NCBI GenBank assembly: GCA_035550375.1
Contig: DASZPH010000125.1
Location: forward strand, 1 to 64,000
Reading direction: 5' to 3'
Length of the DNA stretch: 64,000 nucleotides
From: DASSFG01 sp035550375
Lineage (GTDB): Bacteria > Planctomycetota > Planctomycetia > Pirellulales > JAICIG01
Shown: positions 45,301-51,739 of the stretch, piece by piece
Numbering within the stretch: the first letter of the stretch is position 1
How the letters are laid out: each line of letters starts with the position of its first letter
The notes under the pieces: model-generated
The model's database searches: none
What the model saw: the letters and a program-made list of their open reading frames with translations, nothing else
What the model was told of the DNA's origin: nothing
Translations under genes and position numbers: made by a program

Positions 45301-45935
45301 AGGCCGGTCACCGGCCCGCCGGGCGAGTTCAACTCGCCTTGCGGCGATCCATCCGCCAGATTCCACAGCCGCACCGTCCCCGTGCGGTCGGCGCTGGCGA
45401 TCTGCTGGTTGTCCTTGCGAATCGCCACGCGGGACAACTCGGCCGCATGTCCTTCGAGCGTACGGATGAGCTTCCCGTCGGCGCGCTGCCAAAGCTTCAC
45501 GGTCCGATCGAGGCTGGCCGAGGCGATGACGCTGCCGTCCGAATTCAGTGCCAAACTCTGCACTTCGCCGACGTGTCCGGCCAGCACGTTTGTCGGGTCG
45601 GGGACGATCATGTCCCAAAGCCGCACCGTGTTGTCGCGCGACCCGGAGGCGAGCAGCGTGCCGTCGCGGCTGATATCGAGTGCCAGCACCTGCTGCTGGT
45701 GTCCGGTGAGCGTGCGCAGCTCGCGGCTTGTGGCGACGTCCCACAACTTGACCGAGAAATCGAAGCTGCCGGTCGCGAGAATCTTGCCCGACCGTGCGAA
45801 CTGCACGGAGCTGACGGCCTGGGTATGTCCGGCGAACACTCCCGGTTTCGGCATGGGAGCCTGTTGTGCCGATGCCGCCTGCACGAGTCCAACCAAGAGC
45901 AACGAGCCAAGGGATACGCAGCGAGAGTTGTTCAA
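42357..45935 (-). CDS. Exported WD40-repeat protein with 28 repeats
   Basis: Encodes 1192 residues. A TTG start at 45935 is preceded by GAGAGG and gives a good signal peptide (MNNSRCVSLGSLLLVGLVQA, cleavage after SAQ); a stop lies directly upstream in frame, so no earlier start exists. From residue about 30 to the end I count 28 WD40 units, for example AGHVGEVQSLALNSDGSVIA with DRTVKLW, and TGHQGSVYTLAYNHDGSLLV with DMTVRLW. That equals four seven-bladed propellers with almost no other sequence. Unlike many planctomycete WD40 proteins it has no kinase, cytochrome or PSCyt domain attached. A periplasmic scaffold is likely. The start overlaps the stop of a small frame (TTGA), suggesting coupling. 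Confidence 0.9.
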   Translation of the reverse strand: MNNSRCVSLGSLLLVGLVQAASAQQAPMPKPGVFAGHTQAVSSVQFARSGKILATGSFDFSVKLWDVATSRELRTLTGHQQQVLALDISRDGTLLASGSRDNTVRLWDMIVPDPTNVLAGHVGEVQSLALNSDGSVIASASLDRTVKLWQRADGKLIRTLEGHAAELSRVAIRKDNQQIASADRTGTVRLWNLADGSPQGELNSPGGPVTGLAFHPNNQLLLSASGDGTLRYWQLPAMPRVAADLPAEVTGVAVSSDGKMFVTGAVDGIARVHDSSAKPVRSLEGAAAPLTSVALSPDNAMAAGGTATGTIKLWNVADGADRSRVLGSASPVHALAFQPQNQQLASAGGDGMLRVWQLPLPMTRLLEGHTQPVRAVAVSPNGQLVATASTDNTVRLWNLASGQTVVTLAGHAEKVNSVAWAADGGRLVTGSADRTVRIWSAGDGKQLAQLDGHAAEIRAVAFRPDGAEVASASADGMVKQWNTADNKESRTLAGPTGAVIQIAFPSGTQLAAGAADGKLFVWNAADGSLLRTIEHGSPITAVTTSPDGTLLASAGADNGVKLWKAADGTAAGTLPVHPAAVSGMSFTADNQKLATSAADGIVRVWDMGGRLWESFVTPNGAAAAVAFSPDRKTLVAAGADNRAHIFQTAAVQAIAAHPAGITSLAWLPNGGQLLSGGSDKLVRLWNVADGQPLRELPGQSEPVMAVHISRDGSRAAASGADGAVRVWNLNAQPGTKEAEPILLAHGKTVRVAAISTDNLRVVTACDDGLVRLWDLASGLELEQYAGHKASVTALAFALDNRTIVSGSADKSVRTWNVAAVRVMAAHTGAARDLCLSPDGSAVTVGDDKMARLWDGNGTKVREFAGSEGPLLAATVRSDSSQLAAGGADQKVYVWNFGDAKLVRAVTTPAAVQSLAFSADNQLLASGGADNHLRVQAAADGKLVEEFVGVAPVTAVAWTPDGKMLASAGGNNAVKLWRHAAFGPTKTLQGHGSQVYAVAISPDGQSIASASADQTIRIWSAAGGNQIRQLTGHQGSVYTLAYNHDGSLLVSGGADMTVRLWDALGGRELTRFTGTDAPIYSVAFSPDGKTVAAAGLGKVVHLWDVGAGSVKQTISGHVDHIYHVSFNPAGTRLLSSGYAGHLFVWDLASGKPLFTHKMPGVAYYASYSPDGTRIAVGSADGSAYLIDLPEAAR

Positions 45936-46216
45936 CGTTCACCTCTCAAAACTTGACGATCGGGACACGAGCGTCGTTTGAACACAATGCCGACGTCGTC
46001 TTTCGCTCCGCGAAAGGCGACCATGAGCAGCGGCAGGGCGGTTTCAAACAAAGCCCGACTTGCGTCCAGGTTAGCATGCAGCGGCGTTGTTTTCACGACG
46101 CGTAAAACCTTACCGCCCCCGAAGTGGCTCCCCACGCTCCGCAATGCTCCCGCCGTGAGCACGTCCTCGTCACGGTATGCCCGGGCCAATTGCGAGGTAC
46201 AATCCTGCCGTAGCAA
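45932..46216 (-). CDS. Small hypothetical protein between nadD and the WD40 gene (doubtful)
   Basis: A frame of 94 codons starting with TTG 46216 inside the end of nadD and stopping at 45932, where its TGA overlaps the TTG start of the WD40 gene. Sequence elements include RAYRDEDVLTAGALRSVGSH and ALFETALPLLMVAFRGAKDD. No known family. Support comes only from the overlaps at both ends, as in a translationally coupled operon; composition does not exclude a chance frame. Confidence 0.3.
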   Translation of the reverse strand: MLRQDCTSQLARAYRDEDVLTAGALRSVGSHFGGGKVLRVVKTTPLHANLDASRALFETALPLLMVAFRGAKDDVGIVFKRRSCPDRQVLRGER

Positions 46217-46796
46217 TGTACATTTCGACGGCGCGAGGAGTCTGATAGCGAATGCTGAGTCCCGCGGCGACGCGGCGGCGTATCTCGCGGCTGCTGATTC
46301 CGATTTGCGGCATATCCACCTGGTGCGCGCGTATCTCGGCGAGTCGCTCTTCCGCTACCAACGCGGCCAGCGCCTCGTAGACGGGCGGGGGGCTGCCGGG
46401 ACGGGCCACAGCCACCGGCAGCGCCAGACTGCAGATTCGAGCTGGTTCGCGCCAGCGCGGCAAATCGGCGAGCGAGTCGCCGCCGAGCAAAAAGAAGAGC
46501 TCTCGCGAGCGATCTTCGGCCACCAGTTCGCTCAGTGTATCGACCGTGTAACTTACCCCTCCCCGTTCCACCTCGCGCGTACAGACTGAGAACGCCTCGT
46601 GTCCCCCGATGGCAAGTTGCAACATCTCGATGCGCTGCCCTGCCGGCGTCAGGTTGGAACGCTGCTTGTGCGGCGGCTCCGCGGCCGGCACAAACCAAAC
46701 GGCGTCGAGCCGGCACTGTTCGCGGCAGTATTCCGCCAGGAGCAGATGGCCGAGGTGAACCGGGTCAAACGTTCCGCCGAATAAACCGAGACGCAT
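46170..46796 (-). CDS. nadD: Nicotinate-nucleotide adenylyltransferase
   Basis: Encodes 208 residues. It adenylates nicotinate mononucleotide with ATP in NAD synthesis. The nucleotidyltransferase motif GLFGGTFDPVHLGHLLLAEY is at the N-terminus (the family's GGTFDPxHxGH), followed by VWFVPAAEPPHKQR, LFFLLGGDSLADLPRWREPA (substrate-contacting) and the ISSREIRRR motif near the end. Length matches the family (about 200). It is the first clear gene of a minus-strand run leading to the WD40 gene. Confidence 0.94.
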   Translation of the reverse strand: MRLGLFGGTFDPVHLGHLLLAEYCREQCRLDAVWFVPAAEPPHKQRSNLTPAGQRIEMLQLAIGGHEAFSVCTREVERGGVSYTVDTLSELVAEDRSRELFFLLGGDSLADLPRWREPARICSLALPVAVARPGSPPPVYEALAALVAEERLAEIRAHQVDMPQIGISSREIRRRVAAGLSIRYQTPRAVEMYIATAGLYLAIGPGIP

Positions 46797-46983
46797 GGGG
46801 GCAATTCATGGTTGAGATCGAAATCACGGCCGCCAGGCCGCCGGAGCTTGCACCATGGAAAGCGTATCGTAGCGACCGCGAGGCCGCCTAGTACTCTTTC
46901 CGGGTTTGGGAGTCTCGAGTTCGATGTGCATCATCGTTTACCAGCACTAGGCGACTCTTGGCCCTAACGGCCGACGAGTTAGA

Positions 46984-47403
46984 ATGTCGGTCGGCGTCAT
47001 TTCGCGCGTCCCAGCCTTAGACCCAAAAATGGCACACCGCGCTTTAGACGACGAGTGCGAGCTGTATTGCGTCGAGATCCGGACCAACCATTGGCGGGAA
47101 TTGGTGGAGTGGTACAAGAACGCCCTGGGGATGCAAAGCCTGCTGCGAGTCGAGGAGGAACAGTATGCGCTGCTCGCGGCAGGTGGGACGAAGTTGGCCA
47201 TCGTCGGCCATGAGACCACCGGCGAGCGAAGCCCACGTTGGACGCTCGCCTTTGAGGTAGCCGACCTGAACGTGGCCGAAGCGCGACTCGAAGGAGCCGG
47301 GACGGAGGTCGGGCCGCGCCGCCTGCATCCAGAAGGTTTTACGACCGTGGCGGTGATCGATCCCGACGGCAACCGGGTGCGAATCTTCACCTGGCCGAAG
47401 TAA
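46984..47403 (+). CDS. VOC-family (glyoxalase/bleomycin-resistance fold) protein
   Basis: Encodes 139 residues from ATG 46984, or 124 from ATG 47029; the second is more in line with the fold. It contains the beta-alpha-beta-beta-beta modules: ELYCVEIRTNHWRELVEWYK with NALGM (start), LLAAGGTKLAIVGHE, WTLAFEVADLNVAEARLEGA and TTVAVIDPDGNRVRIFTWP (end, with a candidate metal ligand Asp). The first His/Glu ligand positions are not obvious. VOC proteins include lyases, dioxygenases and antibiotic-binding proteins; the function here cannot be predicted. It is a single gene on the plus strand. Confidence 0.82.
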   Translation: MSVGVISRVPALDPKMAHRALDDECELYCVEIRTNHWRELVEWYKNALGMQSLLRVEEEQYALLAAGGTKLAIVGHETTGERSPRWTLAFEVADLNVAEARLEGAGTEVGPRRLHPEGFTTVAVIDPDGNRVRIFTWPK

Positions 47404-47439
47404 GGCTTTCGACTTCTTAGATGCCACAGCGCTTAGCGC

Positions 47440-48015
47440 TCAACTATGCATCCGCGCAAAGTCGTCGCCCAGTTCGATGATGGCGGCTTCCGCCTCGGAC
47501 AATGCTTCAAGCCGCAAACGCACTTCGCCCTCGCTCGCAAACAGCCCCGCCAACTGCACGTAGGTGGAATGATGCCTTGCCTCCGACTCAAAGAGGCTCT
47601 GATAGAACGCGGCCAGCGAGCGATCGGAGAGCCGGTCTTTGAGCAAGGCGAACCGTTCGCATGAGCGGGCTTCGATGAGCCCGGCGATCAGCAGCCGGTC
47701 GACCGCCTTTTGCGGCTCTTGCTTTCGCACGAGTTCAGCCAGCCGCGCCCCATAGCTGCTGGGCTTCAGACGGCGGAAGCGGACGCCGCGCGATTGCACC
47801 AGGTCGATCACCAGCCGGAAGTGATCGAGCTCCTCGATGACGATCTCCGAAAGAGCTTTGACCAGCTCGACCTTGTCGACGTAGGCGAAGACGAGGTTCA
47901 TGGCCGTCCCGGCGGCCTTTTTTTCGCAGTGGGCGTGGTCAATCAGAACCTCGTCGAGGTTCGCTTCCACGGTCGCCAGCCAGCCTGGCGAGGTGCTTGT
48001 CTTGAGATTCAGCAT
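47440..48015 (-). CDS. miaE: tRNA-(ms2io6A) hydroxylase, MiaE type
   Basis: Encodes 191 residues. A di-iron monooxygenase of the ferritin-like fold that hydroxylates the isopentenyl group of ms2i6A-37 in tRNA. The iron ligands are visible: VLIDHAHCEKKAAGTAMN, SEIVIEELDHFRLVIDLV (Glu-x-x-His), GLIEARSCERFALLKD and SEARHHSTYVQLA (Glu-x-x-His). Length and spacing fit MiaE. miaA and miaB are not in the window. The gene precedes nothing obviously related; the MFS transporter gene lies just upstream with the same orientation (33-base gap). Confidence 0.88.
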   Translation of the reverse strand: MLNLKTSTSPGWLATVEANLDEVLIDHAHCEKKAAGTAMNLVFAYVDKVELVKALSEIVIEELDHFRLVIDLVQSRGVRFRRLKPSSYGARLAELVRKQEPQKAVDRLLIAGLIEARSCERFALLKDRLSDRSLAAFYQSLFESEARHHSTYVQLAGLFASEGEVRLRLEALSEAEAAIIELGDDFARMHS

Positions 48016-48048
48016 CGGGCAAGAAAACCTGCACCAAGCGCGACATCA

Positions 48049-49638
48049 TCAGCCCACTTGGGGCTCCGGGCCTTCTCCCGAGCCGAGCGCCGATTCTTCG
48101 GCCATCGACTCCAGCATCTGGCGGTCGGCACGGTCATGGAAACCCAGCAAGAACACCAGCGCGGTTGCGGCCGCCATCGCCGCGGGCCAGAGCCAGACGG
48201 CTTTCCACTTGTAGGCCTGCGAATACCGCCAGTCGGCACGGTCGACGCCCCCGTCCTTGTTCCGGTCTAGCGAGTAGAGGGCGCTGCGGATCGACAGCCC
48301 GTCGTAGACCAGGTCCTCCGCAGAAGGCTCCGCCTTTTTCTGCTCTCGCCACTTCTCGGGAACTTCCGCCGCTTCAATTCGTCCGTCTTTGTTGGTGTCG
48401 TTTTCCTGGGCGAAATCGCGAGGCTGCTCCTGTTTGCTTTCCGGCTGGAGCCACTGGCGTACCGTGGCCGACAGATCGAGGTACTTCCAGAATCCCGTGT
48501 TTTCCTCCTGCGAGCGCCAGGCCGGCAGGACGGCCTTGCCGGCGGGCTTCCCGTCGGGCGTCGTCACGGCGACCCGAAAGGGCGGATACCTGTTGACGAT
48601 GTAACCGGCCGTCATATTGCCCAAGAAGATCCCCACGCCGAGCGTGACAAAGGCGATGAAACTCTGGGCGCTCGCGCGAAGGTGACGCGGCGCTTTCTGG
48701 TCGACGTAGATCTGGCTGGCGACAAAAAAGAAGTCGTAGCAGACGCCGTGCAGCACGAGCCCCAGCAGCACCCAATTGAAATCCAACGTTGAAAAACACC
48801 AGTAGCGCGCCACCCAGGCGAGCATGCCGACAAGCAGCATATATTTCACCCCCAGCCAGCGGATGAAAAAGGGCATGGCCGCCATGAAGAAAATTTCGGA
48901 AATCTGACCGGTTGTTTGCAGGGCTGTTGGCGACGGCATGTCGGTCTCGGTCAGAAACTGATTGGCGAACGAGTAGTAGAAGGCTAGCGGAATGCAGATC
49001 AAGAACGAACAGACGACGAACAGGGCAAAGGACGGCTCACCCAACAGGCGGACCGCACCCAGGCCAAAGACGTCGCCCGTCGCCTCGCCGCGCTTCGGCG
49101 GGGTGTGCGGAAGGCTCAGGCAATAGAATCCCAGCAGGATCGAACAAGCGCCGGCCAAATCGAAAAAGGTCTTGTTTTTCCCGCCCAAAAGAACACCGAC
49201 AACCAGGCCCGCCGCGATCCAGCCCAAGGTGCCCCACACGCGGATCGCAGGAAACTCCTTCTCCGGGTCGCGGATGTTGAGGAAAGAAATCGAGTTCGTC
49301 AAAGCCAGGGTCGGCATAAAGCAAACCGCATAGCCGAGCATCACCGACATCAACTGAGCGAAGCCTTTCTGTTCCGCGGCGGCAATCAGCAACCCACCGC
49401 CGACCAAGTGCAACAGGGCGAGAATCTTTTCGGTGGCGAAAAAGCGATCGGCAAAGTATCCCACAAACAAGGGAGAGACCATCGCGGCGATCGCCGTCGT
49501 CGAGTAGACCCACCCAATCTGCTCGGGAGAGAACCGCAGGGTTTCGCCCATGTATCCGCCTGCGGACACACCCCAGGAGCCCCAGACGAAATACTGAAGG
49601 AACATCATGACGCAGAGGCGCAGGCGAACGTTGCTCAT
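48049..49638 (-). CDS. Nucleoside-permease-like MFS transporter with two inserted EF-hands
   Basis: Encodes 529 residues, about 110 more than NupG-type nucleoside:proton symporters. The N-terminus (VMMFLQYFVWGSWGVSAGGY) and RVWGTLGWIAAGLVVGVLLG, FYYSFANQFLTETDMPSPTA, MPFFIRWLGVKYMLLVGML are typical of that branch of the major facilitator superfamily. Twelve hydrophobic helices can be placed. Between helix 11 (end near 360) and helix 12 (WLWPAAMAAATALVFLLGF, near 485) lies an extra soluble stretch with two EF-hand loops: DTNKDGRIEAAE (about 416) and DRNKDGGVDRAD (about 455). This loop is predicted on the outer side of the membrane, so calcium might gate or stabilise the carrier. Confidence 0.85.
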   Translation of the reverse strand: MSNVRLRLCVMMFLQYFVWGSWGVSAGGYMGETLRFSPEQIGWVYSTTAIAAMVSPLFVGYFADRFFATEKILALLHLVGGGLLIAAAEQKGFAQLMSVMLGYAVCFMPTLALTNSISFLNIRDPEKEFPAIRVWGTLGWIAAGLVVGVLLGGKNKTFFDLAGACSILLGFYCLSLPHTPPKRGEATGDVFGLGAVRLLGEPSFALFVVCSFLICIPLAFYYSFANQFLTETDMPSPTALQTTGQISEIFFMAAMPFFIRWLGVKYMLLVGMLAWVARYWCFSTLDFNWVLLGLVLHGVCYDFFFVASQIYVDQKAPRHLRASAQSFIAFVTLGVGIFLGNMTAGYIVNRYPPFRVAVTTPDGKPAGKAVLPAWRSQEENTGFWKYLDLSATVRQWLQPESKQEQPRDFAQENDTNKDGRIEAAEVPEKWREQKKAEPSAEDLVYDGLSIRSALYSLDRNKDGGVDRADWRYSQAYKWKAVWLWPAAMAAATALVFLLGFHDRADRQMLESMAEESALGSGEGPEPQVG

Positions 49639-49757
49639 GGCGAGGCCTTGATGATGAAAAAGAACAGCGCTAGGAAGACGAAGTTGCCGAAGTGGTCTAT
49701 CTTAGGAGCGGCCCAATGACGGCGAAAGTGGCGATCCCCGTTTCTCGCTGCTTGTCG

Positions 49758-50435
49758 TCAGGCAGTCAGAGGGGGTGGCGTGGCCGCAAACTGGGCGAAG
49801 GCGTCGGCCTTGATGACCTCGTCGTGAGTGAGGGGGACGAACATCCCTCGCAACCGCGAGCGAAGGATCACTCCTTTCTCCAACGGCCTGCCAAACAGCG
49901 GCGTGCTTAATCGAACCTCCCCCGGCGTCTCTGCGAGCAACGGCGCAAGCACGTCATCGGGATGAATCATCTCGATGTACGACAGGCCTAGCCCAGGAAA
50001 CTGAGCCAGACAGGTGTGTCCCGACGAACTCCACGTAACGTTTTCAGGGGTGGCCAGTGAGGTGCGCGCCTCGAGCTCGGGGCGGGTGTCGAGAAGGCTT
50101 GTCTCGACCGATACCACGAGATCGACGTATGGACACACGATCGACCCTATGTGGATCAGCCCAGTTCGCCAGTCCACTCCGACCGCAAAGGGACGGCCGT
50201 CTGTCTGCGGGTATCGCACGATCAAATCCCCGGCGCGTGTGTAACAATCGACTACGGCGTGGGGCCGGACGGCGTCGATCGCCACCCCAAGGAACTCGCA
50301 GCCGGCGAATTGTCGTTGGTCAACCGACAGATCGTGCAAGCCGCGCGAGGGGCGCCGCAAATTGATAACGGCGCGCAAGGGGCCACAGAGCAGTGTGGCG
50401 CGATCCGCTTGCAATTCCCACGTGACTTCGCTCAT
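49758..50435 (-). CDS. Conserved hypothetical protein
   Basis: Encodes 225 residues from ATG 50435, with AGGA just upstream. There is no signal peptide or membrane helix, so it is probably cytoplasmic. It looks like a beta-rich protein: ATLLCGPLRAVINLRRPSRG, VVDCYTRAGDLIVRYPQTDG, LIHIGSIVCPYVDLVVSVET, SSSGHTCLAQFPGLGLSYIE and FGRPLEKGVILRSRLRGMFV. I do not recognise a family. Its start lies 16-20 bases behind an intrinsic terminator that follows a promoter and mini-ORF on the same strand, so expression may depend on reading through that terminator. Confidence 0.72.
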   Translation of the reverse strand: MSEVTWELQADRATLLCGPLRAVINLRRPSRGLHDLSVDQRQFAGCEFLGVAIDAVRPHAVVDCYTRAGDLIVRYPQTDGRPFAVGVDWRTGLIHIGSIVCPYVDLVVSVETSLLDTRPELEARTSLATPENVTWSSSGHTCLAQFPGLGLSYIEMIHPDDVLAPLLAETPGEVRLSTPLFGRPLEKGVILRSRLRGMFVPLTHDEVIKADAFAQFAATPPPLTA

Positions 50436-50453
50436 TCCTGTCTGAGCGAGGCA

Positions 50454-50497
50454 TAAAATAAAAAACCCCGCCGCTCACAGCGAAGCGAGACGGCGGG
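50454..50497 (-). terminator. Intrinsic terminator in front of the hypothetical gene
   Basis: On the minus strand CCCCGCCG (complement of 50490-50497) and CGGCGGGG (complement of 50465-50472) form a perfect eight-pair GC stem with a 17-base loop that can pair further (GCT/AGC), followed directly by a T tract (complement of the A run 50454-50464). This is a textbook rho-independent terminator for leftward transcription. No full-length gene lies upstream on this strand; the only transcript it can end starts at the promoter near 50602-50629. Confidence 0.85.
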
Positions 50498-50559
50498 GCC
50501 GGAACAGAGAAGAGGCCGAAATACTGAGAACTAGGTTCCTCGGATACGATAAAGATGAG

Positions 50560-50583
50560 TCACACTTTCTCTCGGCTGCTCAT
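50560..50583 (-). CDS. Mini-ORF (leader peptide candidate) MSSREKV
   Basis: ATG-AGC-AGC-CGA-GAG-AAA-GTG-TGA on the minus strand, with a strong ribosome binding site AAGAGGAG ending directly before the ATG region. It starts about 15-20 bases downstream of a good -10 box and is followed after about 60 bases by an intrinsic terminator. This fits either a leader peptide of an attenuator or the translated part of a small RNA. The codons are not a run for one amino acid, so classical amino-acid attenuation is not evident. Confidence 0.4.
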   Translation of the reverse strand: MSSREKV

Positions 50584-50601
50584 CTCCTCTTGACACCGTT
50601 G

Positions 50602-50629
50602 ATCATACCAACTCTTCAGCCGGTGTCCA
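50602..50629 (-). promoter_or_regulatory. Sigma-70-type promoter for the mini-ORF/leader transcript
   Basis: On the minus strand TGGACA (complement of 50624-50629), a 16-base spacer and TATGAT (complement of 50602-50607). Both boxes differ from consensus by one base. The predicted start lies around 50595, giving a transcript of about 140 bases up to the terminator at 50454-50497. On the opposite strand, TATAAT at 50762-50767 may serve the inositol-monophosphatase gene, so this is a divergent promoter region. Confidence 0.55.
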
Positions 50630-50797
50630 GCTTTTTGTTTGAAAAATATTAGGTACGGTGGAAATCGAGGGGGTTGGTGCTGCTGAACCCCTCTGCAGAG
50701 TATCTCCTGCGGGAGAGCCGGTCGTCTGCCTGCCCGATGCCACGGGTCCTTGGATCAACGCTATAATCGGGCAATGCAAAGGGCGGATCCTTGTCTC

Positions 50798-51604
50798 ATG
50801 GGTATCGACTTGAATGCAATTGCTGAGTTTCGGAAGGTTTGCGAGGAGTCGGCTAAAGCGGGCGGAGAAGTGCTTCTGGATTGGGCCGGTCGTTTCCACG
50901 TGAAGGAAAAGGGTCGCTCCGATCTGGTGACCGAAGCCGACGTCGCGTCACAAGAAGTGATCCGCAACAGGCTCCTGGCGGCTTTTCCCGGACACGGCTT
51001 CTTGGCCGAGGAGAATGAGCAGATCGCCAGCCGCGAGGACGGCTTGCGCTGGATCGTCGATCCCTTGGACGGAACGATGAACTACGTCCACGGCATGCCC
51101 AACTACTCGGTTTCAATCGCGCTGGAACAACGGGGCACCGTCCTGGTCGGCACGGTTTACGACCCGGTCAGCCGCGAGTGTTTCTCGGCCGTTCGGGGAC
51201 AGGGCGCTTGGTTAAATGACCAACCCATTCGGGCGAGCGTGACGACATCCCTGTCCGAAGCTCTTGTCGCGGTTAGCTTTGCAGCTCATGTGCGGCGCGG
51301 GGACCCGGAGATCGCCGAATTCATCGAGGTTATGTTGCAGGCCCAGGGCACGCGCCGGATGGGCTCCTCGGCATTGAATCTCTGCTACCTGGGGGCCGGC
51401 CGGTTCGACGGCTATTGGTCGAGAGCCACCAAGGTCTGGGATATCGCGGCCGGCGCACTCGTCGTCAGCGAGGCTGGCGGAGTAATCACGGCCTTTGAAG
51501 GCGGACCGTTAGACCTGAACCGTCCCCAATTTGTCGCAGCCGCAACCCCCCAACTGCACAGCGAGTTGCGCTCGGTGCTTCTAGGGGAGTTGCCGGCTGG
51601 GTAA
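50798..51604 (+). CDS. Inositol-monophosphatase family protein
   Basis: Encodes 268 residues from ATG 50798; an ATG at 50774 (eight codons longer) is also possible and lies at the expected start point of a TATAAT box at 50762. Metal-dependent phosphatase family including SuhB, CysQ and fructose-bisphosphatases. Motifs are complete: GRSDLVTEADVASQEVI, FLAEENEQI (Glu pair), WIVDPLDGTMNYVHGMPNYS (the signature DPxDGTxN) and KVWDIAAGALVVSEAGGVI. Length is standard (about 265). The exact substrate (inositol phosphate, histidinol phosphate, PAP) cannot be told. Confidence 0.9.
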   Translation: MGIDLNAIAEFRKVCEESAKAGGEVLLDWAGRFHVKEKGRSDLVTEADVASQEVIRNRLLAAFPGHGFLAEENEQIASREDGLRWIVDPLDGTMNYVHGMPNYSVSIALEQRGTVLVGTVYDPVSRECFSAVRGQGAWLNDQPIRASVTTSLSEALVAVSFAAHVRRGDPEIAEFIEVMLQAQGTRRMGSSALNLCYLGAGRFDGYWSRATKVWDIAAGALVVSEAGGVITAFEGGPLDLNRPQFVAAATPQLHSELRSVLLGELPAG

Positions 51605-51739
51605 ACTGGAAGGGGTTCGGTCAAGTCATTTGCGGACGCAGCGGCCAGTTCTGCCGTGTTGGTCCATCGGGTTGCGCCCTACTTAGTCCGCGGCGTTGCG
51701 ATGCCGCGTCCGGAACACGCAGGGAAGGAACGAACGGCC

